In this document: piece after piece, positions 55,330 through 63,353 of the stretch
Layout: each line of letters opens with the position of its first letter
Position numbering within the stretch: the first letter of the stretch is position 1
Origin: Desulfopila aestuarii DSM 18488
Lineage (GTDB): Bacteria > Desulfobacterota > Desulfobulbia > Desulfobulbales > Desulfocapsaceae
Length of the DNA stretch: 64,000 nt
Assembly (NCBI RefSeq): GCF_900143695.1
Contig: NZ_FRFE01000005.1
Location: 62,001 to 126,000, forward strand
Direction of reading: 5' to 3'
Translations under genes and position numbers: made by a program
The notes under the pieces: generated by a model
Told to the model about the DNA's origin: nothing
The model's database searches: none
What the model saw: only the letters and a program-made list of their open reading frames with translations

Positions 55330-56516
55330 TCCATCCCCACCAACACCCCGGTAAAATTATGGAAATAATTGCGGTTATTAATGGGGGCGAACTCCCCAAA
55401 GGTAAAAAAGCCAATCATTCTGCTCTCCGGCGTCAACACTTCACGTACCATATCGACATCCGGTTCGGGGCTCCCAAATAGATAGGATCCTCGGCCACTG
55501 CAATTGAAATAGAGGTACGTGGCACTCCTCCAGTCCTGCAGCTCACGGGTCATGGTCTCGGTCATCTCCCGGGTACGTTGCAGAATCAGGCGTCTATCGC
55601 GTCTGGTAATGCGCACCCTGGTTCCTTCGGGAATTTCAACAGCCAGACGAAGCCCTCCAGCCTCCTCGACATTGATAATGGCTCTGTTGAGGATGTTCTC
55701 GCAATACCCCTGCCCCGGGAACTCTTCACCAATTTCAAAGAGATTCAAGATCTGGCTGACATCCTGAACCCGCTCAACACCGAGAAACTTTTTCAAGACA
55801 TCCAGAGCCGGCACATGATCTATCTCCCAGATGACATTTCCCTCCGCCCGGGTGATCGTGTGCGAGAGCCCTAAGGGTCGTGATCCATGAGTCACGCCAA
55901 TGGTGTAGCGAAAATCACCATGCAGCAGCACCCCGCAAACCCCATCACTCACTACCCGACCATTACAGAATTGATAGGTAATATTCTGCTGAAAGTCGTT
56001 ACCGGCTGTACCGCCAACCACGTCGATATGGGAAGGCAAACTGCTGTGCAGGCCGCGATAGAGCTTGTCGGCATTGATGGTCAACCCATCAGCAAAGAGC
56101 AGGAGCAATGCCCTGTCATCAATACCGATTCCGGCCTCCCGTACTCGGATTGCGATTTGCTCGCCAATGGCTTCAGGTTCAGCCTGAAGACCTGAAAAGA
56201 GAAAAGGGCTAATCGATAGATTGCTGCCGGCAAGCCCCATCAAAACTATGGAATGAGTTGCCTCATCACTTCCGTGAGCGGAGATGATACCCGAGCCGGT
56301 ACAGCCACAAAGTGGAATATCAGGCCCCGCCACCGTACCGATACCTTCGAGAACACGGGGAAGATCGTGACCGATGGAGGAAAAGAGCAGAAGAAGTTCG
56401 GGGCGTACTCCCGCCATTTTCGCTACAACCTCACGCATGGCGTCACGTCCCGCTAAAAAGGAATCAGTATCATGACTGTAGTACATCGCAGATTTCATGC
56501 AAAACCCATTGTACAT
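55326..56516 (-). CDS. FIST domain sensory protein
   Basis: 396 residues. FIST-N (about 25-210; LLLLFSSIGHDLPRVLEG, CGCTGSGIIS) and FIST-C (about 225-375; VERVQDVSQILNLFEIGEE, FGEFAPINNRNYFHNFTGVLV) domains. FIST proteins are intracellular small-molecule sensors, often amino-acid related by context, that signal through linked kinases or GGDEF proteins. It overlaps the hybrid kinase gene by 4 nt (ATGA). The ATG at 56516 is used because a GGGATGGAAG stretch precedes it; the ATG at 56498 is an alternative. Confidence 0.88.
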   Translation of the reverse strand: MYNGFCMKSAMYYSHDTDSFLAGRDAMREVVAKMAGVRPELLLLFSSIGHDLPRVLEGIGTVAGPDIPLCGCTGSGIISAHGSDEATHSIVLMGLAGSNLSISPFLFSGLQAEPEAIGEQIAIRVREAGIGIDDRALLLLFADGLTINADKLYRGLHSSLPSHIDVVGGTAGNDFQQNITYQFCNGRVVSDGVCGVLLHGDFRYTIGVTHGSRPLGLSHTITRAEGNVIWEIDHVPALDVLKKFLGVERVQDVSQILNLFEIGEEFPGQGYCENILNRAIINVEEAGGLRLAVEIPEGTRVRITRRDRRLILQRTREMTETMTRELQDWRSATYLYFNCSGRGSYLFGSPEPDVDMVREVLTPESRMIGFFTFGEFAPINNRNYFHNFTGVLVGME

Positions 56517-57036
56517 CTTCCATCCCTTCCAAAACGCATACAGTTACCACTGCGCGACTACAGTTTTTTCGCCTTTCTACCTTTATCATCGCAGGTTCGG
56601 TCAAAACGAACCGTACAACTCAAGTGTTTCATAAAGAAGGGACAGATGTCAAACTGAGAAATTCGCTTCAAATCATGGCAAGATCAAAAACACAACAAAT
56701 AAACAACATATACTACTGATATATCTTTACATATTAAACAATTCTCTTCAAATGTGAGATATCGTTTCGTTCACAGCTGCCAGCTCTTTCAAAGGTTGAA
56801 ATTATCAGGACAATCCTTGCTCAAATAGAATATGGAAAGAACATCCCAGCAACGAAGCCTATCGGCGAAACAAATCGTTTTTCCAGGTGCAGATGAAAAA
56901 CCACGACAATATGGTTGCCCATTGACCAAAACAATGCGATATTGTCTCTTTAACCACATACCGGACATTCAACTCCGCACCCATCGTATCAATCCGGCAC
57001 AATTCCATGTTTCAACCTGTACAGGAGCAGTTTTCA
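56517..57036. other. 520-base intergenic region upstream of the ACT/PFL pair
   Basis: AT-rich, no gene recognised. Open frames here lack ribosome sites or family resemblance. A TTGACC near 56923 has no good -10 at normal distance. A short GTTCGGT/AACGAAC-type dyad lies near 56590-56610. Promoters for the divergent FIST-kinase and ACT-PFL units must lie here, but I cannot point to them. Confidence 0.4.
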
Positions 57037-57594
57037 ATGAAAAAGCAGATGATTATTTCTGTCATGTCCAAAGACCGGCCGGGTATCATCGCCGATATCA
57101 CCGGCGCCATCTACCATCTGGAAGGCGACCTGGCCGATCTCAACCAGTCTGTCCTCTGCGGCTATCTCAACATGATCCTCATCGCCACCTTCGATGCCGA
57201 AGTGACGCCAGAGGACGTGATGGCCAGGATTTCCCATATCAAAACCCCAGTCAAATTTGAAGTTTCCATCAAGGTCATGGACCAGCCCATTGACGTCTGC
57301 CATTTCCCCCTGCCCTCGGAAACCTATATCATGACCGCACTCGGCAAAAACAAAAGCGGCCTGGTCTACAGTGTCAGCCAGTTCTGTTATGAGCACAACA
57401 TCAACATCCGTGACCTTGCCACCACACTCAGGGGTGATCAGTACACAATGATTCTGCAGCTTGATCTCTCCCAGGTGGATTCACTCGCCAAGGTCCAGGA
57501 GGACCTGGTGGAGTTCTCCAACACCACCGGGCTCAATGTGATGATGCAACATAACGACATTTTCCAGGCCACCCACGAGGTCACCCTGCATTAA
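57037..57594 (+). CDS. ACT domain protein (GcvR-like)
   Basis: 185 residues from the ATG at 57037, which follows an AGGAG; an upstream ATG at 57007 adds ten residues. Two ACT domains: ISVMSKDRPGIIADITGAIY (N-terminal) and MTALGKNKSGLVYSVSQFC (second). This resembles GcvR-type regulators that bind amino acids. The next gene, 54 nt downstream, is a PFL/DUF711 protein, and this ACT-PFL pair is conserved in many Firmicutes and anaerobes, so the ACT protein probably modulates its partner. Confidence 0.88.
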   Translation: MKKQMIISVMSKDRPGIIADITGAIYHLEGDLADLNQSVLCGYLNMILIATFDAEVTPEDVMARISHIKTPVKFEVSIKVMDQPIDVCHFPLPSETYIMTALGKNKSGLVYSVSQFCYEHNINIRDLATTLRGDQYTMILQLDLSQVDSLAKVQEDLVEFSNTTGLNVMMQHNDIFQATHEVTLH

Positions 57595-57648
57595 CAGAGC
57601 GGCCTGGGGCCCACGTTGCCCCCAGCTGGCGCATATCAGGAGCACACT

Positions 57649-59031
57649 ATGTTACGATCAGACCAGATTCTCGCCACCGTGGAGATGATCCAGAAGGAAA
57701 ATCTTGACGTCCGCACCGTCACCATGGGCATCAGCCTGCTCGACTGCCGCGGCGGTAATGTCGCTGAGACCTGCGAGAAGATAGAGAAGAAAATATTCGA
57801 TTACGCCGGGAACTTCGTCTCCACCTGTAACGACATAAGCCGTAATCTCGGTATCCCTGTGGTGAACAAACGCATCTCGGTTACACCAATCGCCTTTGTT
57901 GGAGCCGGTTTCGACCAACACGGCTTTGTCGAACTTGCCAAGAGCCTCGACCGGGCCGCCACCGCAGTGGGCGTCGATATCCTTGGTGGTTTTTCTGCCC
58001 AGGTGGAAAAAGGAATGACCGCCACCGACCTCGAATACATCAAATCGTTACCCGAGGCGCTTGCCCAGACCGAAAAGATCTGTGCCTCGATCAATATCGG
58101 CACCAGCCAGAAGGGCATCAACATGGACGCATTGGCCATGATGGGCCACACCATCAAGGCGATCGCCGAAAAAACCCGCGACCAAGGCGGCTTTGGCGCC
58201 GCCAAGTTCGTGGTGTTCTGCAACCAGCCCGGCGACAACCCCTTTATGGCAGGAGCAATCCACGGCTTGGAAGAGGCTGAAGCGGTATTGAATGTCGGCG
58301 TCAGCGGTCCAGGCGTTATTGCGAGAGCTCTTGAGCGATTGATCGAAGACCGTAACGGCAGTGGCAAGCTGCGTCTTGACGACATCGCCGACGAGATCAA
58401 GCAGACAACTTTCCGGGTCACCCGTTGTGGTGAACTGATCGGCCGAAAAGTCTCCAAGGCGCTCGGCATCGAATTCGGCGTTGTTGATCTTTCCCTTGCC
58501 CCGACCCCCACTGTCGGCGACAGCGTCGGAGAAATTTTCAAGATTCTGGGCGTCGATGCGGTGGGAGCTCCTGGCTCCACGGCAATCCTCGCCATGCTAA
58601 ATGATGCGGTAAAAAAAGGGGGCATCTTTGCGTCCAGGACTGTCGGCGGTCTTTCCGGCGCTTTTATTCCTGTGATGGAAGACTCGGTCTTAGCCGATGC
58701 GGTTGGCGAAGGAGCTCTCTGCCTCGAAAAACTTGAGGCCATGACCTGCGTCTGCTCGGTGGGACTCGATATGGTTGCCATCCCCGGCTCGGTAGACGCT
58801 GACACCATCTCCGCCATCATCGCCGACGAGATGGCGCTCGGCATGGTCAATCACAAGACCACTGCCGCCAGGCTGATTCCTGTGCCGGGTAAAGAGGTTG
58901 GTGAGCATGTGAGCTTTGGCGGGCTCTTTGGTGCAAGCCCAATAATGGAAGTCAGAAATGTCGGGAAATCCGGGCGGTTCATCGCCTGGGGAGGACGTCT
59001 TCCGGCCCCTATTCACAGCTTCAAAAACTAA
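57649..59031 (+). CDS. PFL family (UPF0210/DUF711) protein
   Basis: 460 residues. The family has a fold related to glycyl-radical enzymes but lacks a known activity. Typical segments: ILATVEMIQKENLDVRTVTMG beginning, RISVTPIAFVGAG, FCNQPGDNPFMAGA, VGVSGPGVIARAL and the late ASPIMEVRNVGKSGRFIAWGG. Start ATG at 57649 has an AGGAG site. It follows the ACT-domain gene in what looks like a two-gene operon. No glycyl-radical loop near the C-terminus is evident to me. Confidence 0.92.
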   Translation: MLRSDQILATVEMIQKENLDVRTVTMGISLLDCRGGNVAETCEKIEKKIFDYAGNFVSTCNDISRNLGIPVVNKRISVTPIAFVGAGFDQHGFVELAKSLDRAATAVGVDILGGFSAQVEKGMTATDLEYIKSLPEALAQTEKICASINIGTSQKGINMDALAMMGHTIKAIAEKTRDQGGFGAAKFVVFCNQPGDNPFMAGAIHGLEEAEAVLNVGVSGPGVIARALERLIEDRNGSGKLRLDDIADEIKQTTFRVTRCGELIGRKVSKALGIEFGVVDLSLAPTPTVGDSVGEIFKILGVDAVGAPGSTAILAMLNDAVKKGGIFASRTVGGLSGAFIPVMEDSVLADAVGEGALCLEKLEAMTCVCSVGLDMVAIPGSVDADTISAIIADEMALGMVNHKTTAARLIPVPGKEVGEHVSFGGLFGASPIMEVRNVGKSGRFIAWGGRLPAPIHSFKN

Positions 59032-59046
59032 TTCACAGAGAATGGC

Positions 59047-59092
59047 ATCCTGCCCGCAGCAGAACGCATCCGATACTGCAGGCGGGCAGGAT
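59047..59092. terminator. hairpin between the convergent PFL and NifU-like genes
   Basis: ATCCTGCCCGC (59047-59057) and GCGGGCAGGAT (59082-59092) form an 11-bp GC-rich stem. There is no T tract, so it may be a rho-assisted or 3'-protecting hairpin serving both strands. Confidence 0.5.
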
Positions 59093-59093
59093 A

Positions 59094-59501
59094 TCAGCGC
59101 TCAGGATAGTCTTTGCGCCACGGTTCACGCAGCTTCATGTTATAGTCATTTAAGGCGAGATAAAAGGCACCGACAACCAGTTCGGCACAGTGATGGTGGT
59201 CCGGTGGCAATGACTGGAGAAAGCTGATCACGTCTTCAGGACTCAGCTCCCAGCAGTCGCTTATAGAACGTCCCTCGACCATATATGAAACGGTATTGGC
59301 GCAGGCGAAGGTGTTGAGGCAGCCGCTGATCTGAAAGGTGAGCATTCGGACCTGTCCGGCCCGCGCTGAGAGATAAAACTCCACCTTATCGCCGCAATCA
59401 CCTGTCCTGGTACCGTAGCCATCCGGTTTTTCAAGAACCCCATAGCGCTCCGTATTGGACGCCATCTGTACAAACCTGTCAGAATACCCTTCCAGCGACA
59501 T
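59094..59501 (-). CDS. iron-sulfur cluster assembly scaffold protein (NifU/IscU-like)
   Basis: 135 residues. The three scaffold cysteine positions appear as GDCGDK, SGCLNTFACANT and HHCAELVVGAF, in the spacing of NifU N-terminal/IscU domains. There is no C-terminal Nfu or ferredoxin part. Such short NifU-like proteins are frequent in sulfate reducers, where Fe-S demand is high. No cysteine desulfurase is adjacent. It converges on the PFL gene. Confidence 0.85.
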   Translation of the reverse strand: MSLEGYSDRFVQMASNTERYGVLEKPDGYGTRTGDCGDKVEFYLSARAGQVRMLTFQISGCLNTFACANTVSYMVEGRSISDCWELSPEDVISFLQSLPPDHHHCAELVVGAFYLALNDYNMKLREPWRKDYPER

Positions 59502-60097
59502 CCACTCTCCTCCTCTGTCAGCTAAAAATCGTCACGTTTCACCACGCAATGTGATCCGAGCAGATTACCCTATTGCGTCAGGAAAACCAACACTCCCCAA
59601 CTCCAGCACTTTGCTTTTCAGCACCTCAACCCATTAATAAAACAACCTTAGGCACATTACGCCCTTATTGCACATTCGCAGCAAGGGTCTAGTCAACTGA
59701 CCAATACCTTCGAAAACGAACTGCTCACCTTGTCTGCCAAAGGTTTCAAGAGGTCCTACCAATGCTCCAATAAAAAGGCTACAACGTGATACTTTTTTTA
59801 AACATCTGCATTTTCGGCTATACGAATGGCGATTATTATGCTAGCATATGCACTATATACTACGACGATGTAACGCACCACTGCGTCACGCACTACTGCG
59901 TGTCATCCTACACTGTTACATGGCCTGCAACCGGATTTTTTTTCGCTGCCATGCCATGCCTTATTGGGGACGAAATTCAGTAACCTATCGTAAACACAAG
60001 CCTCCAAGCCACTCAGCAGGCAGAATTTTATCAACCGACGGGCATACGCGCGGAGGAAGAGAGCATATACGGAACCAACACCAACGGGAATGAGACA
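59502..60097. other. 596-base intergenic region upstream of the DUF1641/SQR operon
   Basis: No gene recognised. It holds tandem palindromes (59873-59901), an AT-rich stretch with TATACT at 59856-59861 as a possible -10 (the -35 is poor), and a leader of about 200 nt before the DUF1641 gene. Small open frames at 59786-60093 lack convincing ribosome sites and overlap these elements. Confidence 0.5.
59873..59901. promoter_or_regulatory. two tandem ACGCA-N4-TGCGT palindromes
   Basis: ACGCA-CCAC-TGCGT (59873-59886) and ACGCA-CTAC-TGCGT (59888-59901), starting 15 bp apart with identical arms. They lie just downstream of a possible -10 (59856-59861). This layout suits a repressor or a pair of dimeric regulators controlling the DUF1641/SQR genes. 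Confidence 0.5.
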
Positions 60098-61039
60098 ATG
60101 AACGAAGCTTTGATTCTGGAAAAGTTAGACAACCTCTCAAGCGAAATCCAGTCGCTGAAATCAGAAGTGCAAGCTTTGAAGGACACAAAGCAGGCTCACG
60201 CATCTTCTGCACAAACCGACCAGACAGCATCTGTGCCTATTCTGGCGGAATTCGCCGGCACCTATAATGAGAAGGATTTCAACCTGCTTGTTGAAAACCT
60301 GCTGTTGAGTGTGAACGATATTAACTCCATGCTCTTCAAATTGAAGGCCGGCAATGAACTGGTTAAGGATATCGAGCCCATCGCCCATCAGGTCTATCCG
60401 CACGTTATCAAGTTTTTCGCTGAACTTGAAGGCCAGCTCACCCTCGATGATGTGGTTGCGCTCATAAGAAACCTGCTTACCGCCGTACCCGCCCTTAATG
60501 AGAGTGTCGGGTATCTGAAAAGCGGTATAGAGTTGAAAGACGAGCTCATTCCCGTCGCCCAGATCCTCTATCCAAAAGTTATCAAGTACTTCAACGAGCT
60601 TGACGGCCAGGTAACTCTTGATGACGTCATGTCACTTGTACAAAATCTCCTCACCGCCGTTCCGGCTCTGAACGAAAGTATCGGCTTTCTGAAAAGCGGT
60701 ATGGAATTAAAAGACGAGCTCATTCCCATCGCTCAGATCCTTTATCCGAAGGTCATCAAACTATTCCATGAGCTGCAGCTGGCCATTGAACGATCCAGTG
60801 GCCTGGTCAAGGTCGCCGGTACTGCCGCCAATAGCGCCATGAATTTCTCCTTGACCGACACCCAGGCAACGGAAATCAGCAAGATCATCGAAGGTCTCGA
60901 CTTCAACAACATCAAGCCCGTCTCACCGATTGGCGCGGTCAAGATGCTGATGGATTCGGATGTACAGAAGTCCCTTGGAGCGGCGTTCATGATGCTCCAG
61001 GCGGTGGGTGCCTGTGTTCAGGTAATCCAGAGCAAATAA
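60098..61039 (+). CDS. DUF1641 protein with three tandem 58-residue repeats
   Basis: 313 residues. An N-terminal coiled coil (LEKLDNLSSEIQSLKSEVQ) leads to three repeats starting at about residues 64, 122 and 180; repeats 2 and 3 are nearly identical (NLLTAVPALNES, LKSGxELKDELIP, AQILYPKVIK). The last 60 residues (PVSPIGAVKMLMDSDVQKSLG) match the DUF1641 core that often sits beside sulfide:quinone oxidoreductase-like or formate-dehydrogenase genes. Helical, no membrane helix seen. It lies 89 nt upstream of the SQR-like selenoprotein gene and is probably its partner; no activity is known. Confidence 0.85.
   Translation: MNEALILEKLDNLSSEIQSLKSEVQALKDTKQAHASSAQTDQTASVPILAEFAGTYNEKDFNLLVENLLLSVNDINSMLFKLKAGNELVKDIEPIAHQVYPHVIKFFAELEGQLTLDDVVALIRNLLTAVPALNESVGYLKSGIELKDELIPVAQILYPKVIKYFNELDGQVTLDDVMSLVQNLLTAVPALNESIGFLKSGMELKDELIPIAQILYPKVIKLFHELQLAIERSSGLVKVAGTAANSAMNFSLTDTQATEISKIIEGLDFNNIKPVSPIGAVKMLMDSDVQKSLGAAFMMLQAVGACVQVIQSK
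60287..60790 (+). repeat. 174-nt tandem coding repeats in the DUF1641 gene
   Basis: Three in-frame units begin at 60287, 60461 and 60635, exactly 174 nt (58 codons) apart; the last is incomplete. Units 2 and 3 are very similar in protein, while unit 1 is more diverged, suggesting a recent second duplication. Confidence 0.75.
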
Positions 61040-61128
61040 AGAGCAATTAGCGAGCTAAAGTAACATATAGGGCAGTCGGCGTTTTTCGCTCCTGTCCAAA
61101 ACCTGCCCAAAAGGAGGCGATCAACATC

Positions 61129-62355
61129 ATGAAGAAGCTAGTCATTCTAGGTGCCGGCTGCGGTGGCACCATGATGGCGAACAAAATGAGGAAACACCTT
61201 GGTGATGACTGGTCCGTAACCATCATCGACAGGAATAACATCCACGACTACCAACCAGGTTACCTCTTCGTTCCGTTCGACATCAACAAACCGAAGGACA
61301 TCAGAAGAACCAAAAAAGAGTTTATGAGCCCCGGAATTGACTTTGTCATCTCCGAGATAGTCAACGTCGACTGGAACAAGCAGGAAGTCACCACTGCCAC
61401 CGAAGGTACCTTTGCATACGACGTCCTCATCATGTCCACCGGCTGCGACATTCGGCCAGAGGAAGTCGAGGGCTTGAAAGAAGGTTGGGGCAACGACATC
61501 CACGGTTTCTACCGTTACGACGACTGTATCGCTCTTGGCAAGGCCCTCAAAAAATTCGAGGGCGGCAAACTGGTGGTCAACATCGCCGAGATGCCGATCA
61601 AATGTCCGGTTGCACCGCTTGAGTTTGCCTTTCTGGCCGATTGGTGGTTCCACAAGCAGGGCATGCGCGATAAAGTTGAAATCGAGTTTGTCACCCCGCT
61701 CTCTGGCGCCTTCACTAAGCCAGTTGCCACCAGGGTACTGACCGACGCCTGCAAGACCAAGAATATCAAAATCACCCCGAACTTTGCTCTCGGCTCTGTT
61801 GATGCTGAGAAGAAGATCATCGAATCCTACGACGGAACCCAGGTCGACTATGACCTGCTCGTGTCCATTCCGCCGAACTTCGGTGACGAAGCGATGATCG
61901 AGTCCGAAGTTGCGGATCCCATGGGTTACATCCCGGTCGACAAGCACACCCTGCAGCCTAAAGGGTATGACAATGTCTGGGTACTTGGCGACGGCACTGA
62001 CGTCCCGACCTCCAAGGCGGGCGCGGTAGCGCATTTCCAAGGTGATATTCTCGAGGAGAATATCATGGCCTATATCGAAGGAGGCGAACAACACGGCCGC
62101 TCCGACGGCCACGCGGTCTGATTCATCGAATCAGGCTTCGGGAAAGCCTACATCATCGACTTCAACTACACCACTGAGCCATACACCGGAACATATCCGC
62201 TGCCTGTCATCGGTCCGATGGGCCTCTTGAAAGACACGGAGATGAACCACATCACCAAGCTCATGTTCAAATGGGTTTACTTCAACATGCTCATCAAGGG
62301 CACCTGGCTTGGACCGCCAGCCCTTGAAATGGCAGGAAAATGCGTTGAGAAGTAA
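61129..62355 (+). CDS. sulfide:quinone-oxidoreductase-like flavoprotein, probable selenoprotein (in-frame UGA)
   Basis: 408 codons read through a UGA at 62119-62121 (codon 331) to TAA at 62353. The first 330 residues are an SQR/FCSD-type FAD protein: LVILGAGCGGTMMANKM (FAD), YQPGYLFVPF, a Cys in MPIKCPVAPLEFAFL and VWVLGDGTDVPTSKAG. After the UGA the same frame continues for 77 coherent residues (FIESGFGKAYIIDFNY ... PLPVIGPMGLLK), the normal C-terminal end of this family. The UGA falls where relatives have Cys before the I-E-x-G motif, one of the SQR redox cysteines. A hairpin AGGCTT-CGGGA-AAGCCT starts 11 nt after the UGA, like a bacterial SECIS. An AAGGAGG site precedes the ATG. A nonsense mutation is the alternative. 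Confidence 0.82.
62133..62149 (+). promoter_or_regulatory. candidate bacterial SECIS hairpin
   Basis: AGGCTT (62133-62138), loop CGGGA, AAGCCT (62144-62149). The stem begins 11 nt after the UGA and the loop about 17 nt after it, within the range for bacterial SECIS elements, with G residues in the loop. It lies inside the coding sequence as expected. Confidence 0.55.
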
Positions 62356-62402
62356 CCGGCTGTAGCTGAAGCGGCGTTCAAAAGACGCTGCATATGAGAA
62401 AA

Positions 62403-62435
62403 GGGGCGGAATCATAAGATTCCACCCCTTTTTTT
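62403..62435 (+). terminator. rho-independent terminator of the DUF1641-SQR operon
   Basis: GGGGcGGAATC (62403-62413) pairs with GATTCCaCCCC (62418-62428) with one mismatch, followed by T7 and a further T-rich stretch. It lies 48 nt after the distal TAA of the SQR-like gene, as expected if translation reads through the UGA. Confidence 0.9.
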
Positions 62436-62496
62436 ATTTTAGCATGTTACCCCTTAAACAATTCCGGGTAATGCATGCATATATTTACGGTCTTTT

Positions 62497-63069
62497 CTAC
62501 TTCCGACAGTGGGGACAGATTGTATAGAGAAAGCGGGGATCCTCTTTTTGTTCGACATAGTCTTTCAGGGTCCGCCAGGAATCATCATAATGCTGAACCT
62601 TGAGGCAGCTGGTGCAGACCGGCAGGCTCGACTGCAGCATCTCTACATGATTCAGCACCGCCCGCAGCTCATTATTGGAAATGGCCAGTTCCTCCTGGAT
62701 CGTGACCAGCCGTTCCGCCACCCGAACTCTCGCCCGCAATTCATTTTCGTCAAACGGCTTGGTGATATAATCGTCTGCACCGGCATCAAAACCCTGCAGG
62801 ATGTCGTTCTGGGCGTCACGCCCAGTGAGCATGATGACATAGACAGGGGTATCCCGATCCAGTACCTTCACCTTATGACAGAGCTCGACCCCATCAATTC
62901 CCGGCATCTCCCAGTCGAGAATGGCAATTTGGGGTCCGTCAGGCTTCTGTAACACTTTCCAGGCGGCTGCACCATCCTCTACGCTGTCCACTCGATACCC
63001 CCACTGTTCGAGAATGACCTGCACAGTCAGTCGGGTGGTGTATTCATCTTCCGCAACTAATAGCTTCAC
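62497..63069 (-). CDS. response regulator with C-terminal Cys motif
   Basis: 190 residues. A receiver domain (1-120) has the acidic pair AEDE, the phospho-acceptor Asp52 (AILDWEMPGIDG), the Thr in MLTGRDAQ and Lys in YITKPF. A short coiled coil follows (RVAERLVTIQEELAISNNEL), then an extension with CTSCLKVQ and ICPHC, a likely zinc-ribbon. No DNA-binding or enzymatic output domain is present, so it probably acts by protein contact. The kinase partner is not adjacent. Confidence 0.88.
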   Translation of the reverse strand: MKLLVAEDEYTTRLTVQVILEQWGYRVDSVEDGAAAWKVLQKPDGPQIAILDWEMPGIDGVELCHKVKVLDRDTPVYVIMLTGRDAQNDILQGFDAGADDYITKPFDENELRARVRVAERLVTIQEELAISNNELRAVLNHVEMLQSSLPVCTSCLKVQHYDDSWRTLKDYVEQKEDPRFLYTICPHCRK

Positions 63070-63178
63070 GTCCTCATATCCTCCAGAAGAGTTGTAATGT
63101 GCAACAACGGCAGGCGGGACACAACGTCCCCTGATTATCTGTCATTATCCTGAAGAGTATCGTGTTTGTCCACCCCGA

Positions 63179-63202
63179 GATGAAAAAAACTTTTTTTTCA
63201 TC
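63179..63202. repeat. perfect 11-bp AT-rich inverted repeat
   Basis: GATGAAAAAAA (63179-63189) and TTTTTTTCATC (63192-63202), two-base spacer. It lies between the divergent response regulator and DUF368 genes. It could be an operator or a terminator-like hairpin for a transcript from the left, but no gene ends there on the plus strand. Confidence 0.45.
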
Positions 63203-63353
63203 ATATTACCTGACCTCATGAAGGGAAAGGACAACACGAAAAAGGTTTTACCCCTCATTCCAAAAGGGTATAGTAGCAATTTTTATCAGACTCATCCGCC
63301 GGCAAGCCCTTTCATGCCGGTCGAACGCTCTTTTCTATTTTTGGTATCTATCC

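Noticed and set aside
57801-58850. 349-codon minus-strand open frame inside the PFL gene
   Set aside because: Ser/Pro/Ala-rich shadow of a strongly conserved plus-strand gene.
59873-59901. CRISPR-like repeat
   Set aside because: Only two 14-bp units 15 bp apart and no spacers; it fits a regulator site.
59848-60093. Small open frame upstream of the DUF1641 gene
   Set aside because: Covers the tandem palindromes, odd composition, no ribosome site.
61147-62112. 321-codon open frame on the minus strand inside the SQR-like gene
   Set aside because: It is antisense to a clear flavoprotein gene, has no family resemblance and exists because of codon bias in the real gene.
62122-62355. Downstream piece of the SQR-like gene as a separate gene or pseudogene remnant
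   Set aside because: There is no start codon or ribosome site for a separate gene, the frame matches exactly and the sequence is intact; read-through at UGA explains it better than decay.
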